Shown: positions 22,391 through 33,154 of the stretch, in pieces | How the letters are laid out: the number at the start of each line of letters is the position of its first letter | Position numbering within the stretch: the first letter of the stretch is position 1 | Source: Paraconiothyrium sp. Pb-2020 | Lineage: Eukaryota > Ascomycota > Dothideomycetes > Pleosporales > Didymosphaeriaceae | Assembly: GCA_022419385.1 (NCBI GenBank) | Contig: JAJUBI010000008.1 | Location: 1,116,001 to 1,180,000 of the forward strand | Direction: 5' to 3' | DNA: 64,000 bases | Position numbers and translations under genes: made by a program | The notes under the pieces: model-generated | What the model was told of the DNA's origin: nothing | Database searches by the model: none | What the model saw: the letters and a program-made list of their open reading frames with translations, nothing else

Positions 22391-22855
22391 GCAGGTCCTC
22401 CAGCATCACTCTGTAATACTGTTAGTTCGAACCACGGGCTTTGAGCTAGAGGCTTACGTCAATATTTGGCCTGGTAAAGATTGCCGTTCTGTGTTCCATA
22501 GCTTGCGCAACACCTGCCTTGCGTGTCGAGATGTTTCTCCCGGGCGGCAAGACTCTCCGTTCTCAGAGGTAGCCTGGATGGACTCACCATCGGATACAGT
22601 TTCACTTTGGGGCCTTGAACATGTACCCTAGTAGTCAAAGTCCCCGAGCTTGCCCAGGCAGTGGCAAAGGAAACAAGAAGGCGAGAGGCCTAGACGCGGA
22701 GCGGCGGCGGTGGGGATGATACAACCATAATCGATAGATTCTGCGAATCCAAGCTAGCATCAAATATGCACATCGTCCAGCCTTCTTCCGTCCGCCTTGC
22801 CTTCCCGCTCTTCTCGTAACATCACATCCGCCCATTGCGGACGTCACCCCATGTC
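22391..22855. other. Intergenic, nothing recognised
   Basis: Between two decayed genes. Short frames only, without family signal. Confidence 0.4.
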
Positions 22856-23960
22856 TCAAGCACCGTGAAGGGATCGACGTAGATTTCTTGAAGCGAGCGG
22901 TAAGAGCTGCCGTGCTGTGTCTATCTGGCGGTCCTTGGGGACGTCAGCGACAAAACACCCAGCTCGAGCAGCCCGAAAGCCTCCTGACTCGAGCAACAGC
23001 AGAGCGTAGCAATCCCCAACCTTATGCCAACGCAGAATATGGTTTGTGTCGCGAAATGCCATGTACGGTAGACGCAGCGCTCCCCACGAGCCAACCTCAA
23101 CTCTGTATGTCCCTGGTGTTGCTTCGCTCGTCGTCTTTGCCCCCGCTTCGAAAGACAGCGGTACGCGTAGTGTAGCCTGCCCAGACCAGTTCCATGGCGA
23201 CTCTTCGAGACTGCAGATGCTCTGTCGGCGCAGGGCGGTAGCGCGTTTCCAGTCCGCCCGCTCTTCTGTGGTCCATGGTCGCTTGGTCATGTACAACTCG
23301 CACCATACAGGGACACTGTTTGGGCCTGTCTCCCGGAGTATAGGCGGGCTAGGACCATAGCATCAACTCCAGCACTATGGTAATCCAGTTGCTCTCCTCC
23401 CCATTGCGCGCAGATGAGTTCATATGCGGCTTGTAGTTTGAAGCAGGGGATGTTGGAAGTAAGGTAGAACAGCTGGGCAACGTTGATTACATCGAATGAC
23501 TCCTTGGTCTGGTATCCCAGTCCATGAGCAGATCATCTCGTTCCTTCCAGATCTCTATGACTGCGTCCTTGTCGCCCTTGGTCTTTCCCCACACAAGTAT
23601 CTCTTCATACCAATATCATCCTTCATTCTCTTCTTCACCCCACCACCCTTCATGAGTGGTATGTTGTGTTGATTGTATTTATCAGTAAGATGCCGGTCCA
23701 CGTCTAGCTCGTTCGCAAAGGGAAACATATGTTGTATTCGTGAGTGATTTCAGTGTAGGGTCGACCATAGTCCCAAATGGCAGAAAATGTAGGCCCGTCC
23801 GGATAGCGCACGAATAACTCCTACTTCATCAATGTTGAACGGTCGAATTGATGGCGAAAACTCTGCGTCTACTGCAAAGATATCGTTCCGGATACTGTGC
23901 TTTTCATACGGAGTATCTCGCGTTCAGATTAATTGCTTCTGTGACGCCTGCTGATTGGGT
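22856..23960 (-). pseudogene. Frameshifted DEDDh (DnaQ-like) 3'-5' exonuclease-like gene
   Basis: Three minus-strand frames must be combined to read one protein-like sequence. In order: IFAVDAEFSPSI with a D-x-E motif (Exo I position, about 23858-23872) and DEVGVI; a shifted block with AIWDYGRPYTEITHEYN; a block ERDDLLMDW; then FDVINVAQLFYLTSNIP and YHSAGVDAMVLARLY (about 23345-23388), which fits the Exo III H-x4-D motif; finally an open frame 23296-22856 beginning VWCELYMTKRPWTTEERADW. The DxE and HxxxxD motifs are what place it in the RNase-H-like exonuclease fold. Stops and at least three frame changes make it non-functional as read. A transposon or a host gene family origin cannot be told apart here. 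Confidence 0.5.
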
Positions 23961-24208
23961 ATATTGTAGGCGTTTCTCATGGTACTGACACCCCGAGAAT
24001 TTGTTGTAGAACCCGGTGTTCTTATCAGTCGGCTTCTGTCTTCCCAGCATGCGTTTAATTCGGAGCATCTCTCTTTCAGGTTGACATACTCAAGGTTGTC
24101 CATCTGTCGGGAACTCTTGAGTCATATGTAGAGTGATATCGTCCAACCAGAGTCGGGACATTGGTATCAGAGGAACATTCTTATTCAACTGGACGTTGGG
24201 AGTCGCTC

Positions 24209-24716
24209 TCAAAGGAAGGTGAGACAGTCTCGAAGACGTGTAAAAGTAAAATAGCCATTACACTGTACATCCTCAAGATTCTCTTCTGGACCAGCAAGAG
24301 ACGCGCTTGTGTATGTAGCGTTCTTGGTGCGACGTCTATGTCCGCTCGAGCCCTGACAACGTCGCAATGTATCGAGAAAGGAGCGTAATATATTGCCTTC
24401 GTGTAGAGCGCCCTTGACTAGACAGTGTCTAGCATATTGGCGCGGCTGGAAGGGCGTATCGAAATCAACGGAACAGGTATAGTACGGAATGTATCGGTCA
24501 GTATGAGTACGGGACTTCCCGCGAACTTTCTCTGGAAAGTACAATGGTTGTACCTCTGCATCGGACTGGCAACGCTGTCTTTGGTGTAGATGCGCTCGAG
24601 CGTGATGGGTAAGCTCCCATTTGGTTTTGATCGAGATCGGGAGAAGCTGCTCCTTTTGGTCTCTCCATCTGAGCCGCAATACAACCGCCGATAACCAATA
24701 AGCCCCTGTATGCCAA
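24209..24716 (-). pseudogene. Relic sharing the RIYTKD block with the family copy at 26.6 kb
   Basis: Overlapping minus-strand frames cover this stretch without a clean gene. The block coding PITLERIYTKD (24577-24609) matches the block at 26598-26630 with 2 differences in 33 nt. Downstream text (QRYNHCTFQRKFAGSPVLILTDTF) is in the same frame and ends at a stop at about 24418; an alternative frame continues to 24209. It may be the 5' part of the exonuclease-like relic just downstream. Confidence 0.4.
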
Positions 24717-25024
24717 TCTGGATGTCCTGGCGGGGTATGTGTGAAACTGGTATCTGCGGAACTTCTAGTCAGGTTAAGAATATATGGGACAATGCTTTCA
24801 ATGTCGTCATGAGCCTACAATTCCATGAGTAATGAGATAAGAAAATAATAGAGCTACACACCTCAAGAGCATACCTGCAAAATACAGGTATTATACCGGT
24901 TACGGCCTTGTCATAGCGAGACCAAAGCGAGAACTCGAATGGAGCATCATCTCGGAAGCTTGCATCCTTTACACTCAATGCTGAAGAAAGGTATCGCTCC
25001 TGTCCGTTACCACCATTACCGTTG

Positions 25025-25530
25025 CGATTACTCCGCCTCGGTCTCTTCGTCAAGCCTCTGAATGTATTCCTCGTCCACGTCGGGTTCGCCTTCTTCGTCA
25101 CTGTCGCTGTCGCTGTCGCTATCTTCATCTAGAATCACAGGACCCGCATCTTCTTCATTGGTCTCCTAAACCGATTGACGTGATTGCCGTCTTTGGCTGG
25201 TAGCATTCTTGAAGGCTTTGATGTCTGAGGATCCGGTTCTCCTTCGTTGGTGTCCCAAACCACTCGATGTGATTGCCGGCCTCCCTTAGCTGCAGTCGCT
25301 CGCCTGCTACGTGTAGGAGCTGGTTCAAACTCTTCGTCATCGGGTGTTGTGTCGTTCTCGACTGATGGCTGTGCGTGCCGGGCGCCCGGGCGGCCTCGTT
25401 TCCGAGTCATTCTCAGCATTAGATGACTAGGTAATCGGCTGCATCTGTGAATTGAGAGGTAGCGTGACTTCGAGAGATGCCGTTGGCTTGCGGGGAGTGG
25501 GGAGAGGTGGTCTGTACGAAGGTAACACAC
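25025..25530 (-). pseudogene. AT-hook and acidic-tail relic with internal duplication
   Basis: An open frame with an ATG shortly before TRKRGRPGARHAQPS, an AT-hook-like RGRP core, continues through basic residues (RSRRATAAKGGRQSH) to a stop. Another frame just downstream codes a very acidic run (ILDEDSDSDSDSDEEGEPD, then EEYIQRLDEE). About 60 nt are duplicated in tandem: 25151-25208 and 25237-25295 align (both contain GTGATTGCCG after a CC-AAACC core). The two halves are out of frame, so the gene looks decayed. It follows the zinc-finger relic on the same strand and may be its 3' part. Confidence 0.4.
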
Positions 25531-25559
25531 TTTAAGGCTGTAAAGGTATCTGGACTCAC

Positions 25560-26660
25560 TTACGTGTAGCTTGGCGTTGGCCGCTGCCAGGTATCACATA
25601 CGGCCAATCGCACCTTCCTGGGATAAATTGTGAACAAGGATAGATCTTCCTTATAAGGTGATAGGCAATTGAATCTCATATGTTGCCTCTCCAGAGAGCC
25701 ATGATCTGAGAGACTTGATAGACGAGAGGACTTAATTGTGGCTATGTACCTATGTAAGAGCGAACTTTGACATGATATCATCATGTCTGACATGCTAATC
25801 ATCATCATGACTCTGCAGATGTTCGACATACATTTGCCTGACGGTGAAAGTTATATCGTGCACAGAAGAGGTAAAATCCGTGAAAGTAGTACCGTACCGA
25901 CCACATCTTCATGAGTCCACCCATTTTCGTACAAACGATCTCGCCCTGCTGTCTCGAGTTCCGTGTCAGGTTTGGAAAGCTCACATCCTTGCCCTTGCCT
26001 CCAACATATACACGCTTTGGGAGATTGGGTACTGCGAGATAGAGCAGGTCGCTCATCACGACTCCCTTTTCTAGGTCGTGATGCTGCAGGGCAACTTGTA
26101 ATAGGTATTGTCGAACTCGACGCGAATTACAGCTGATGCGATATTGGATGCTCTGGATGGAGGGTGTTTTGTTAAACAGGCCGAATGGAAGGATAGCTGC
26201 TTGAACTCAGGGTCTGCGGGCTTGACATGGTTGACATGCTGGTAGACGTCCTGCAAGCCGAATGAGATGCAGCGGCATACTGGGCAGAAGAAGACTTCTT
26301 TATCCTCAACTCCATGATTTCGGGTATGCGCCTGCCAAATTTCCTGCCCAAATTTCGTAATCTCGATGTCGTCTTCGCAGCGCGTGCAACGTGCATTGTT
26401 AGGAACTACTACCGCCCAATCGGTCTCTGTCAGGAGTCGAAGGAGCTCGGTCAATGTATTCCGGAGCCGTGGTTGATCTTTCGCGAATCTTCGTAGCGCT
26501 GCTGGGGCCAAGGAATACGTCCGGTTTGTTCTCGTATCATTATACCAGTACCTCTGAAACTATATTAGTTGTATTCTTGGGTTATTCTGGTAATACCGTC
26601 TTTGGTGTAGATGCGCTTGAGCGTGATAGGTGCTGATGTTTGATGAAAGCGGTCTCGATT
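25560..26660 (-). pseudogene. Relic coding two C2H2 fingers (member of a dispersed family)
   Basis: Reading down the minus strand: a RIYTKD block at 26598-26630; then an open frame to 26071 containing two C2H2-type patterns, CTRC-x16-HTRNH and CPVC-x12-HVNH; then, after a one-base shift near the codons for VEFD, the frame continues (LQHHDLEKGVVMSDLLYLAV, then PKRVYVGGKGKDVSFPN) to about 25890. A possible intron (gtacgg...cgtcag) leads to a short block coding MYVEHLQSHDDD, and a last block at 25563-25780 codes RLAVCDTWQRPTPSYT before a good donor site (gtaagtgag). The frameshift and missing start suggest a pseudogene. A second relic of the same family is at 54551-54870. Two C2H2 fingers plus a downstream AT-hook suggest a DNA-binding protein, but this is inference. 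Confidence 0.45.
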
Positions 26661-27335
26661 GCCGGCCAACTGTATACTGAGGAGTCAATCGTGAAAAGGG
26701 CGGGATGGCGCATAATATCAGAAAGTGCTACGGATTTGACTATCTAAGGCGCCTGTACGATGCCTCGGCCTTGAGACGTGAAGGGTTCGTTGATTGTCGC
26801 ATAAGAAGAAGGGGTTTGCGATCAGAGAAGTAACAGTAAACATCCTCATGTCAATCTCAGACACGTGGACACAAGCGTACAAACATGCCATCGAGCGCAC
26901 CAGTGTCCGTTCGCTGGGGCTGCTTACCCACATCAGGCGTTTGACTTCTCCTGAATATTCCTTCACGTCACAATGGTCAGGGCCATACTGTAGCTGGAGT
27001 CTGGAACTACTTATACAAGCGATGGTGGGCTTATGAGTGGTGTGAGGTCCACAAGCGCAGGAAGAGCTCAGCTAGATAATCATATGCTTCCCATTTGCAT
27101 CTACGAAAAGCCGATACCTTGAGTCAGCCCATCCTTGACGTCCGTAAAACTGTCTCCGTAGGAACATAACGCCAACCTGTTCCAAAAGTCGATGTGTGCG
27201 CGCTGAACCCGTTACTGAGCAATCGTACTCCAGACGTGCATTTTCCGCAGGTACAAGTCTCTAGGCAGAGGCTTTATGCCAGCGAATACCCATGTCGTGG
27301 ACGTACGGCTCGGGGGCAGCATGTGACCGCAACGT
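26661..27335. other. Intergenic, nothing recognised
   Basis: Small frames on both strands without family signal. It contains the 3' flank of the small Gly/Ser/Tyr gene. Confidence 0.4.
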
Positions 27336-27684
27336 CTACTTGCCAGAATTGTAGCGGGAGCCGCCAGCGCCGTCGTTGTAGTACGTGGAGCCCTTTTGCC
27401 CTGTTAGCTGCGCCTTAGGGATGCTGCACAATCAAGCTTACATTGGGGTTGCTGTAGTAGTAGCTACCGTCGGAGTTGGAGTAATGGTATGAGTTCGAGT
27501 TGGAAGCACCAGTTCCGTAATCGCGGTGGCAGTAGTGGTTGCCCTAGATGCGTGTCAAATGAAGGGCTCTCGGTGAGCTTATTCGACATACCTGGTCGTT
27601 CGTGCCAGAGCTGGTAGTCTGGTAGTTGCCGGAGCCGGAGCCGGAGCCGGAACCAGCGTTGTTGTTGGAAGAGCCCTTGGTCAT
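27336..27684 (-). CDS. Small Gly/Ser/Asn/Tyr-rich protein, conserved-looking, unknown function
   Basis: Three exons on the minus strand, 27684-27592, 27543-27442 and 27392-27336, introns of 48 and 49 nt (gtatgt...tag and gtaagc...aag), all phase 0, 83 aa. The N-terminus is MTKGSSNNNAGSGSGSGSGN; the middle has one motif GNHYCHRDYG followed by Tyr/Ser/Asn repeats (SYHYSNSDGSYYYSNPNGS, TYYNDGAGGSRYNSGK). No signal peptide, one Cys. The joined third exon restores the SNPN-GSTYYND text exactly, which supports the acceptor choice over an upstream cag. Small proteins with this GNHYC...YYYSNPNGSTYYND pattern occur in filamentous ascomycetes as far as I recall; no function is known to me. The promoter and 5' side lie toward 28 kb. 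Confidence 0.75.
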
Positions 27685-28446
27685 CTTGAAGGTGTTTGGT
27701 ATCTGACTGTTGGTGGGATCGAGTGGGGGTGTCGGTGCTGTGTAGTAGCCGTCTAGAGTGGGGTTTCTGGCTTTATATAGGCACGGCAAAAGGTGAAGCT
27801 GCGAGCGATTTCAACTGCACGGGTCAAGCAAGCGGGGCACTTTCCTTGGAGCGGCTGGTCGAAGCTAACGCATTCGCGAATTGTCGCGATTCAACAAGTC
27901 GTCTCGTGACAATTCCCAGGTCTATGGCCGCGCATGAAAATTCCCAACTAGTACCTGTCGACTATTCTCAAGAGTGTTATGTCGCTGTTGTGTCCAGAGG
28001 GGACGTAGTCAGTCCAATCGATGTACCTCTCTTTCCCTTCTTCTTTTGTTGAGCAGGTGCGCCTATGTTGGTGTTCGGAAGGAGATAGTCTAGTGTTCAT
28101 AGGCGGGTACCCCCACCCTGAGAATGCATCACTCTTCTACTCAACACCAGCTTTAGCATGGTTTCAATGTCTTCGCGCCACGATGACTACAGACAACATA
28201 GAACGTATGCTTGATGGAGGCGTGTTAAGCGTGTTCTTGCGACGAGTGGAAGAACATCTCTGTTCAAAGAAACGCATGGGTTGGAACATGAATGTCCAAA
28301 AGCCTGGAGTGTTGGGTGACCAGGTAGGACCTCGTGACTAGCGTACTCACGTGATCTCGCGTTTTGGCGGGCGCGTTCCAGGCTTATTATGCTCGGCACC
28401 AGGCCATTTCTGTTGTCATCGTGGGGCTGCCAGCTTGCCTGCAATA
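27685..28446. other. Intergenic, divergent promoter of the small protein gene and FAN1
   Basis: 760 bp, no gene recognised. Frames at 27696-28341 have no family signal. Confidence 0.45.
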
Positions 28447-31078
28447 ATGGCACTCAACCCACGCAGCCCTTCCAAACACAATCAAATGATCACACGCTTC
28501 ATCAAGCAGTCAAAACCCACAAAACTTGATGACGTCAAAGAACCACCGGCGAAGAAGCAGAAACTCGATGACTCGCCCTCGAAGAGGCGAAGTCCACGCA
28601 AAGCTGCGAAATACGCAAACCGCGAGGTACCAGACTCAGATCTCGAAGATGATGACGAACCGATAGAGGAGACCAGTGAGCCACATAAGACGGATCTAGA
28701 AAGTGCATTGCCGCCGATCAAGAGTGACGAAGAAGCGATTGCGGAGTATGAGGCCTTCAAAGCATCGCAAGAAGATACAAAGGAGGAGACCGAGGAGCGA
28801 CTGAAAGATCGAAATTGGGTGCGAGGGAAGAGCTCAATATACGTAGATGCCTTCAACTTGGCATTGGATACGGTGCTCGACGAGGAGAGTCACTTGTTCG
28901 ATGAGGCTGAGATGGAAGTGTTTAAGATCTGGAGAGGTTTGGATTACGAAGCTCAGTATCTGTATGAGCTTCCATAACACAGCTCAATGTGTCGTTCTGG
29001 CTGACGCTCCAGTACTTAGGTATGTGCGCTTCTTTCTACGCAAGACATCGGCGTGGCATCGCATAAAGAACATCGGCTACCACAGCGACATTTCGAACCT
29101 CGAAACAGTGATCGAAACACTACAGCGAACATTCGATCTTCCTGCGACCTCCGCACCGGTAGAAACGCACCCTGGCGAGTGGGAACCGCCAGAAGGCACG
29201 ACGCTGGGCTCTTCTTTCACGTTCGCGGATCGATCTGAGGAAGAGATCACAACACTTGAGCAAGCATCATCGCTGTTGAAATTGGACGAGCTCAAAGCGC
29301 TTGCGAAGGAAGCAAAAGTGCAAGGCAGAAACAAGAAGGAGCTGGTCAGCGCCCTGCGACGGACCAGCCGGCGGCAAGTGGGCCTAGGCTTCGTCGGCTT
29401 GAAGCGTTCGGATACAGAAAGCTCACGACGATCATCTGCTTCTGGGCTGGAGACGCCGGATAGCGAGCCATTAGAGGATCTATCGTCTGATGCAAATCGG
29501 GATGCACCCTTTACCCGCAAAATCATGAATGAGACGGGCCCTTGCATTCGCCTTTCACTTGCACCACTCAAGCTCTTCGAGCGCGTTCATCTGGTCTTCT
29601 ACCGCTCGACTGAGTGGACAGACAAGTCACTAACGACCATCATCCTCGCAAAAATTGCGCGTCGTAACTTCCCGGAGTACATCGTCTCCCGCTCTGCCAA
29701 CGTCTTCTCGTCGCGCTCTTCGCTCCTCGAGTTCGAAGCGTCGGTACGGACGCAGTTCCGCATTGACAACATATTGGAATTCAATGGTAGAGTGACTGCA
29801 GCGGGCTATCAGGAGATCATTGACATCTTCGATGAGGTCTATCCACGTTGGAAAGTTCTCCTACGAGAAGAGCAACACAAAGAAGACAGTATTTATCACA
29901 GCGGTGAAGGTGCCTATCTGCGTCGGCTCTCACCGGCATGGGTTTACACACGCATTATTCACAAAGCCACGGCGGTCATCGCCCGACGAAAGGAACACAA
30001 GCGCGAGCACGAGTTGGTCACAGAACTCCTGCAGCAACGCCTCTTCCACCATTCTCGGCGAGGGGCGTGGTACCAGCGAAAGGCATTACTGGAAGAGCAC
30101 TACTTGGGCGCACTCACGGATCCGGAAGGTCGCAGCGATGATGCGCAGAAGAAACACTGGAAGCACATTGCACTCCAGACTTGTGAAGCAGGCTTGCAGG
30201 ATAACCTCGTGCACATTATCCATCACTATGATCTGCAGAAACGAATCACAAAGCTTGAAAAGAGTCTCAAGACAGTCAAGAGAGCGCAACATGACTTCTC
30301 TCACGTGCGTCTGATAAAGCCTATTGAGGTTACCTTCGAAGGCATTCGTATCGAACGTCAAGTCCCGCTGCTTAGACGGAGTGATAGCTCCGCCTTTACC
30401 AGCCCTGGGAGACGTGGGGCGAAGACAATATGGGTCGAGCCGCGAGAAGGCGGCGAGTGTGGTGTGGAGGCCATGTGTCTTTCGCATTACCGCAAGCAAG
30501 GCTGGAAGGGCTACCACAGCGAGGGAGGAATCGTGCGCACGTTGTTCGGATACCTCTTCTTCGACATCATGTTCACGTACATACCTAATGTCTTTCAGAC
30601 GGCGTACCAGACATGCCCGCTAGATCTCCACACCGATGCGTTCTTTCCATCACGTATCAGCGAGGTCAACGCTCGACTGAACGAGATATCGAACGGCGAT
30701 GCTCCAAGCATCATCCAAAGCGTTCATGACGCGCACCATGAGCGTCGGACTTGTGTCGTAGGTCTTGATTGGACGTACGAAATTGCAGACCTTGTCGAGA
30801 TTGCTCAATGCTTCGATGGAGAAGCATTAGCAACCATCTGCAAGGTCATGGCGCAGGAGTACGGTCAGCGAGGGGGCGGTGTACCCGATCTCTTCCTTTG
30901 GAAAGTAGCAGCTGAAGAGGAAGGTAAGAGCAAGAAATGCGAAGTAAAATTCGCAGAAGTCAAAAGTGAGAACGATCGCTTGAGTGACACGCAGAGGCTC
31001 TGGATCCATGTCTTGTCTGGGGCTGGAGTGCAGGTTGAGCTGTGCGCTGCTGTTGCCAAAGAGGTACGCGCTGTTTGA
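28447..31078 (+). CDS. fan1: FAN1-type structure-specific nuclease (VRR-NUC)
   Basis: Repairs interstrand cross-links by trimming 5' flaps in the nucleus. Exons 28447-28961 and 29020-31078, 58-nt intron, phase 2, 857 aa. N-terminus MALNPRSPSKHNQMITRFIK is followed by a basic, nuclear-localisation-like region (PAKKQKLDDSPSKRRSPRK) and an acidic linker; no UBZ finger is seen, unlike human FAN1. SAP-like helices lie around LKLDELKALAKEAKVQGRNK (about residue 250). TPR-like helices follow. The C-terminal VRR-NUC nuclease has GVDAMC-like ECGVEAMCLSHY, GGIVRTLFGYLFFD, and the PD-(D/E)xK core GVPDLFLWK ... FAEVKSENDRLSDTQRLW (Glu, Asp, Glu-x-Lys, then Q-x-x-W). Length is normal for fungi. Confidence 0.95.
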
Positions 31079-31603
31079 AGCGATGCTTTTGCTTGAAACC
31101 CTTGGACACGTCTATGATACCCTACACTTATTCGTAGCTCTTGATCAGCTTACATTTGTCGCATTGCAATCGTTGTACGTTGTTAGCCTCTCGTACAATT
31201 ATCCCAGCCCATGACGCAATTGCATAGTGGGGTATTTCGGTTCTCACGGATGACTCCGATCTCGCACGCGACCAATTTGTCCCCGGAAACGACTCTCGGC
31301 CCCGGATTTAACGCTTTCGCCTCACAGGCTTGCAGTTGGAGGAGCCATCGCTGCCAACAGAGGCGGTCACATTGTGGGTTAGTAGATGCAGTAGCGGAAG
31401 CTTGACAAGCATCCGCGGCCGACCTTGCACATGGCGATTCAACGACTCTTACCTCTCTGTTCTTTTCTTGATCTTTTCTCCCCTCACCATTCTTCCTTTT
31501 GTATGAAATAGCGCTGCTGTGCCCGTCAAGCGGGCATTTGTCTATTTACTTGTCGACTATTGACATCGCAAATCCATTTATCGAAGGCGCGGGAAGAAAT
31601 ACA
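31079..31603. other. Intergenic between FAN1 and the MFS transporter
   Basis: 525 bp; a TC-rich stretch just upstream of the transporter start (about 31456-31500) is typical of fungal promoters. Nothing else recognised. Confidence 0.5.
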
Positions 31604-33154
31604 ATGGCACCATCAATACTCGCACGCTTCGCGCGCTTCCTAGGCGTGCACTCCCTCCACGCAACAGGCACAGATGCCTACCTCATCATCTCGCTCCGCT
31701 GTCTCCGCATGTTCTCCGCCGGAATTCCTTCCCTCATCCTCGCGTTGTTTTTCGCCTCTCTCAACTTCCCCGAAACCCGCATTGGCGCCTTCATGACGAT
31801 GACATTACTTGGGGACGTCGTATTGTCGCTCGTTCTCACCCTCGTGGCGGACAAACTTGGCCGTCGCAAAATTCTCCTCTTCGGATCCGCCATGATGGTC
31901 CTATCCGGAACCGCTTTTGCCATGTCCGAGAACTTTTGGATTTTGCTGGGCGCAGCAGTGTTTGGCGTTATCAGTGTTACAGGTGGGGATGCTGGGCCAT
32001 TCCGCGCGGTGGAGGAGAGTATATTGAGTGGGTTGACTGATGAGCGGACGAGGAGCGATGTGTTGGCTTGGTATGTTACTGCTACGACGATGGCGGGAGC
32101 GGTGGGAACGGAGGTTGCTGGAAGAGTGGTTTCGTGGGTTGAGAAGAGCAGCGGTAATGTGAAGAAGGCGTACCACATTCTGTTCTGGATGTACGCTGCA
32201 TTTGGCGTAGTAGGGTGCGTCTTGTGTCTGGGATTGAGTAAGAGATGCGAGGTGGCAGGCGAGAAGAGCAAGGAGATGCAAGAGCGCGGGCATAGTATAT
32301 CTCACGGCAATGGCGAAGAGGACGAAGTGCTTTTGGAAGCCATGACGCCTACCACCGACGGTCGCTCGCACTCCTCCGAATCGGAAAGACCGAACATTCG
32401 CGTTGCTGCCAAGCCGAAGGCGTCCTACTTTTCGCAGATCTCCAAGCCAACAAGAAGCATCATGTACAAACTCTGGGCTCTCCTCGCAATCGACTCGCTC
32501 GCCGACGGAATGACACCATACAGTCTAATCAATCTATACGTCGACCAGAAATTCCACCTCTCCAAGGCAACCCTTGGAGATATCACTTCTGCCTCGCAGT
32601 TCCTCTGCGCCGTGTCTTCTATCTTCGCGGGACCATTGTCTAAACATATCGGCCTCATCAACACCATGGTGTTCACGCATCTCCCCTCGTCCATCGCAAG
32701 CGCTTTCATCCCGCTCCCGAGCTCTGTAGGCTGGACCGTTGCTCTATTACTCTTCCGGGCAGCGCTAAACAGTATGGATCAAGCGCCTCGCGCGGCATTT
32801 ATTGCCGCAGTCGTCAGGCCCGAAGAGCGGACGGGAGTCATGGGTATCACGCACATGGTGCGAACGTTTGCGATGAGTGTCGGGCCTTCTGTCACTGGCA
32901 TATTGGCTGGAAACGACAAGTTTTTCGCTGCGTTCGTGGCGACAGGGATATGTAGGGTTACATATGATGTGGGTTTGTGGGTGTTGTTTGTTAATGTTAA
33001 GGTGGATGGAAATAACGGAAGGGAAGAGGATGATGGGAGGGATAGTGTGGACGAGGGCGCTTGGAATGAGCTTTTGGGTGATACGGATAGTGAGACGAGT
33101 AGTTGGGATGGGAGGAAGAGCAAGGATGAAGAGAGAGGGCGTGTCGAGAGGTAA
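31604..33154 (+). CDS. Major facilitator superfamily transporter
   Basis: Integral membrane transporter, substrate unknown. Single exon, 516 aa from the ATG at 31604 (MAPSILARFARFLGV). Two six-helix halves with a long polar loop between (about residues 245-305). The first half has TM text such as PSLILALFFASL and LLGDVVLSLVLTLVADKLGRRKILLFGSAMM, in which DKLGRRK is MFS motif A between TM2 and TM3. The second half has LWALLAIDSLADGMTPYSLINLYV and GDITSASQFLCAVSSIFAGPLSKHIG. Acidic Ser-rich C-terminal tail in the cytosol. The pattern resembles uncharacterised DHA/YNR062-like fungal carriers but I cannot name a subfamily. Confidence 0.88.
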   Translation: MAPSILARFARFLGVHSLHATGTDAYLIISLRCLRMFSAGIPSLILALFFASLNFPETRIGAFMTMTLLGDVVLSLVLTLVADKLGRRKILLFGSAMMVLSGTAFAMSENFWILLGAAVFGVISVTGGDAGPFRAVEESILSGLTDERTRSDVLAWYVTATTMAGAVGTEVAGRVVSWVEKSSGNVKKAYHILFWMYAAFGVVGCVLCLGLSKRCEVAGEKSKEMQERGHSISHGNGEEDEVLLEAMTPTTDGRSHSSESERPNIRVAAKPKASYFSQISKPTRSIMYKLWALLAIDSLADGMTPYSLINLYVDQKFHLSKATLGDITSASQFLCAVSSIFAGPLSKHIGLINTMVFTHLPSSIASAFIPLPSSVGWTVALLLFRAALNSMDQAPRAAFIAAVVRPEERTGVMGITHMVRTFAMSVGPSVTGILAGNDKFFAAFVATGICRVTYDVGLWVLFVNVKVDGNNGREEDDGRDSVDEGAWNELLGDTDSETSSWDGRKSKDEERGRVER

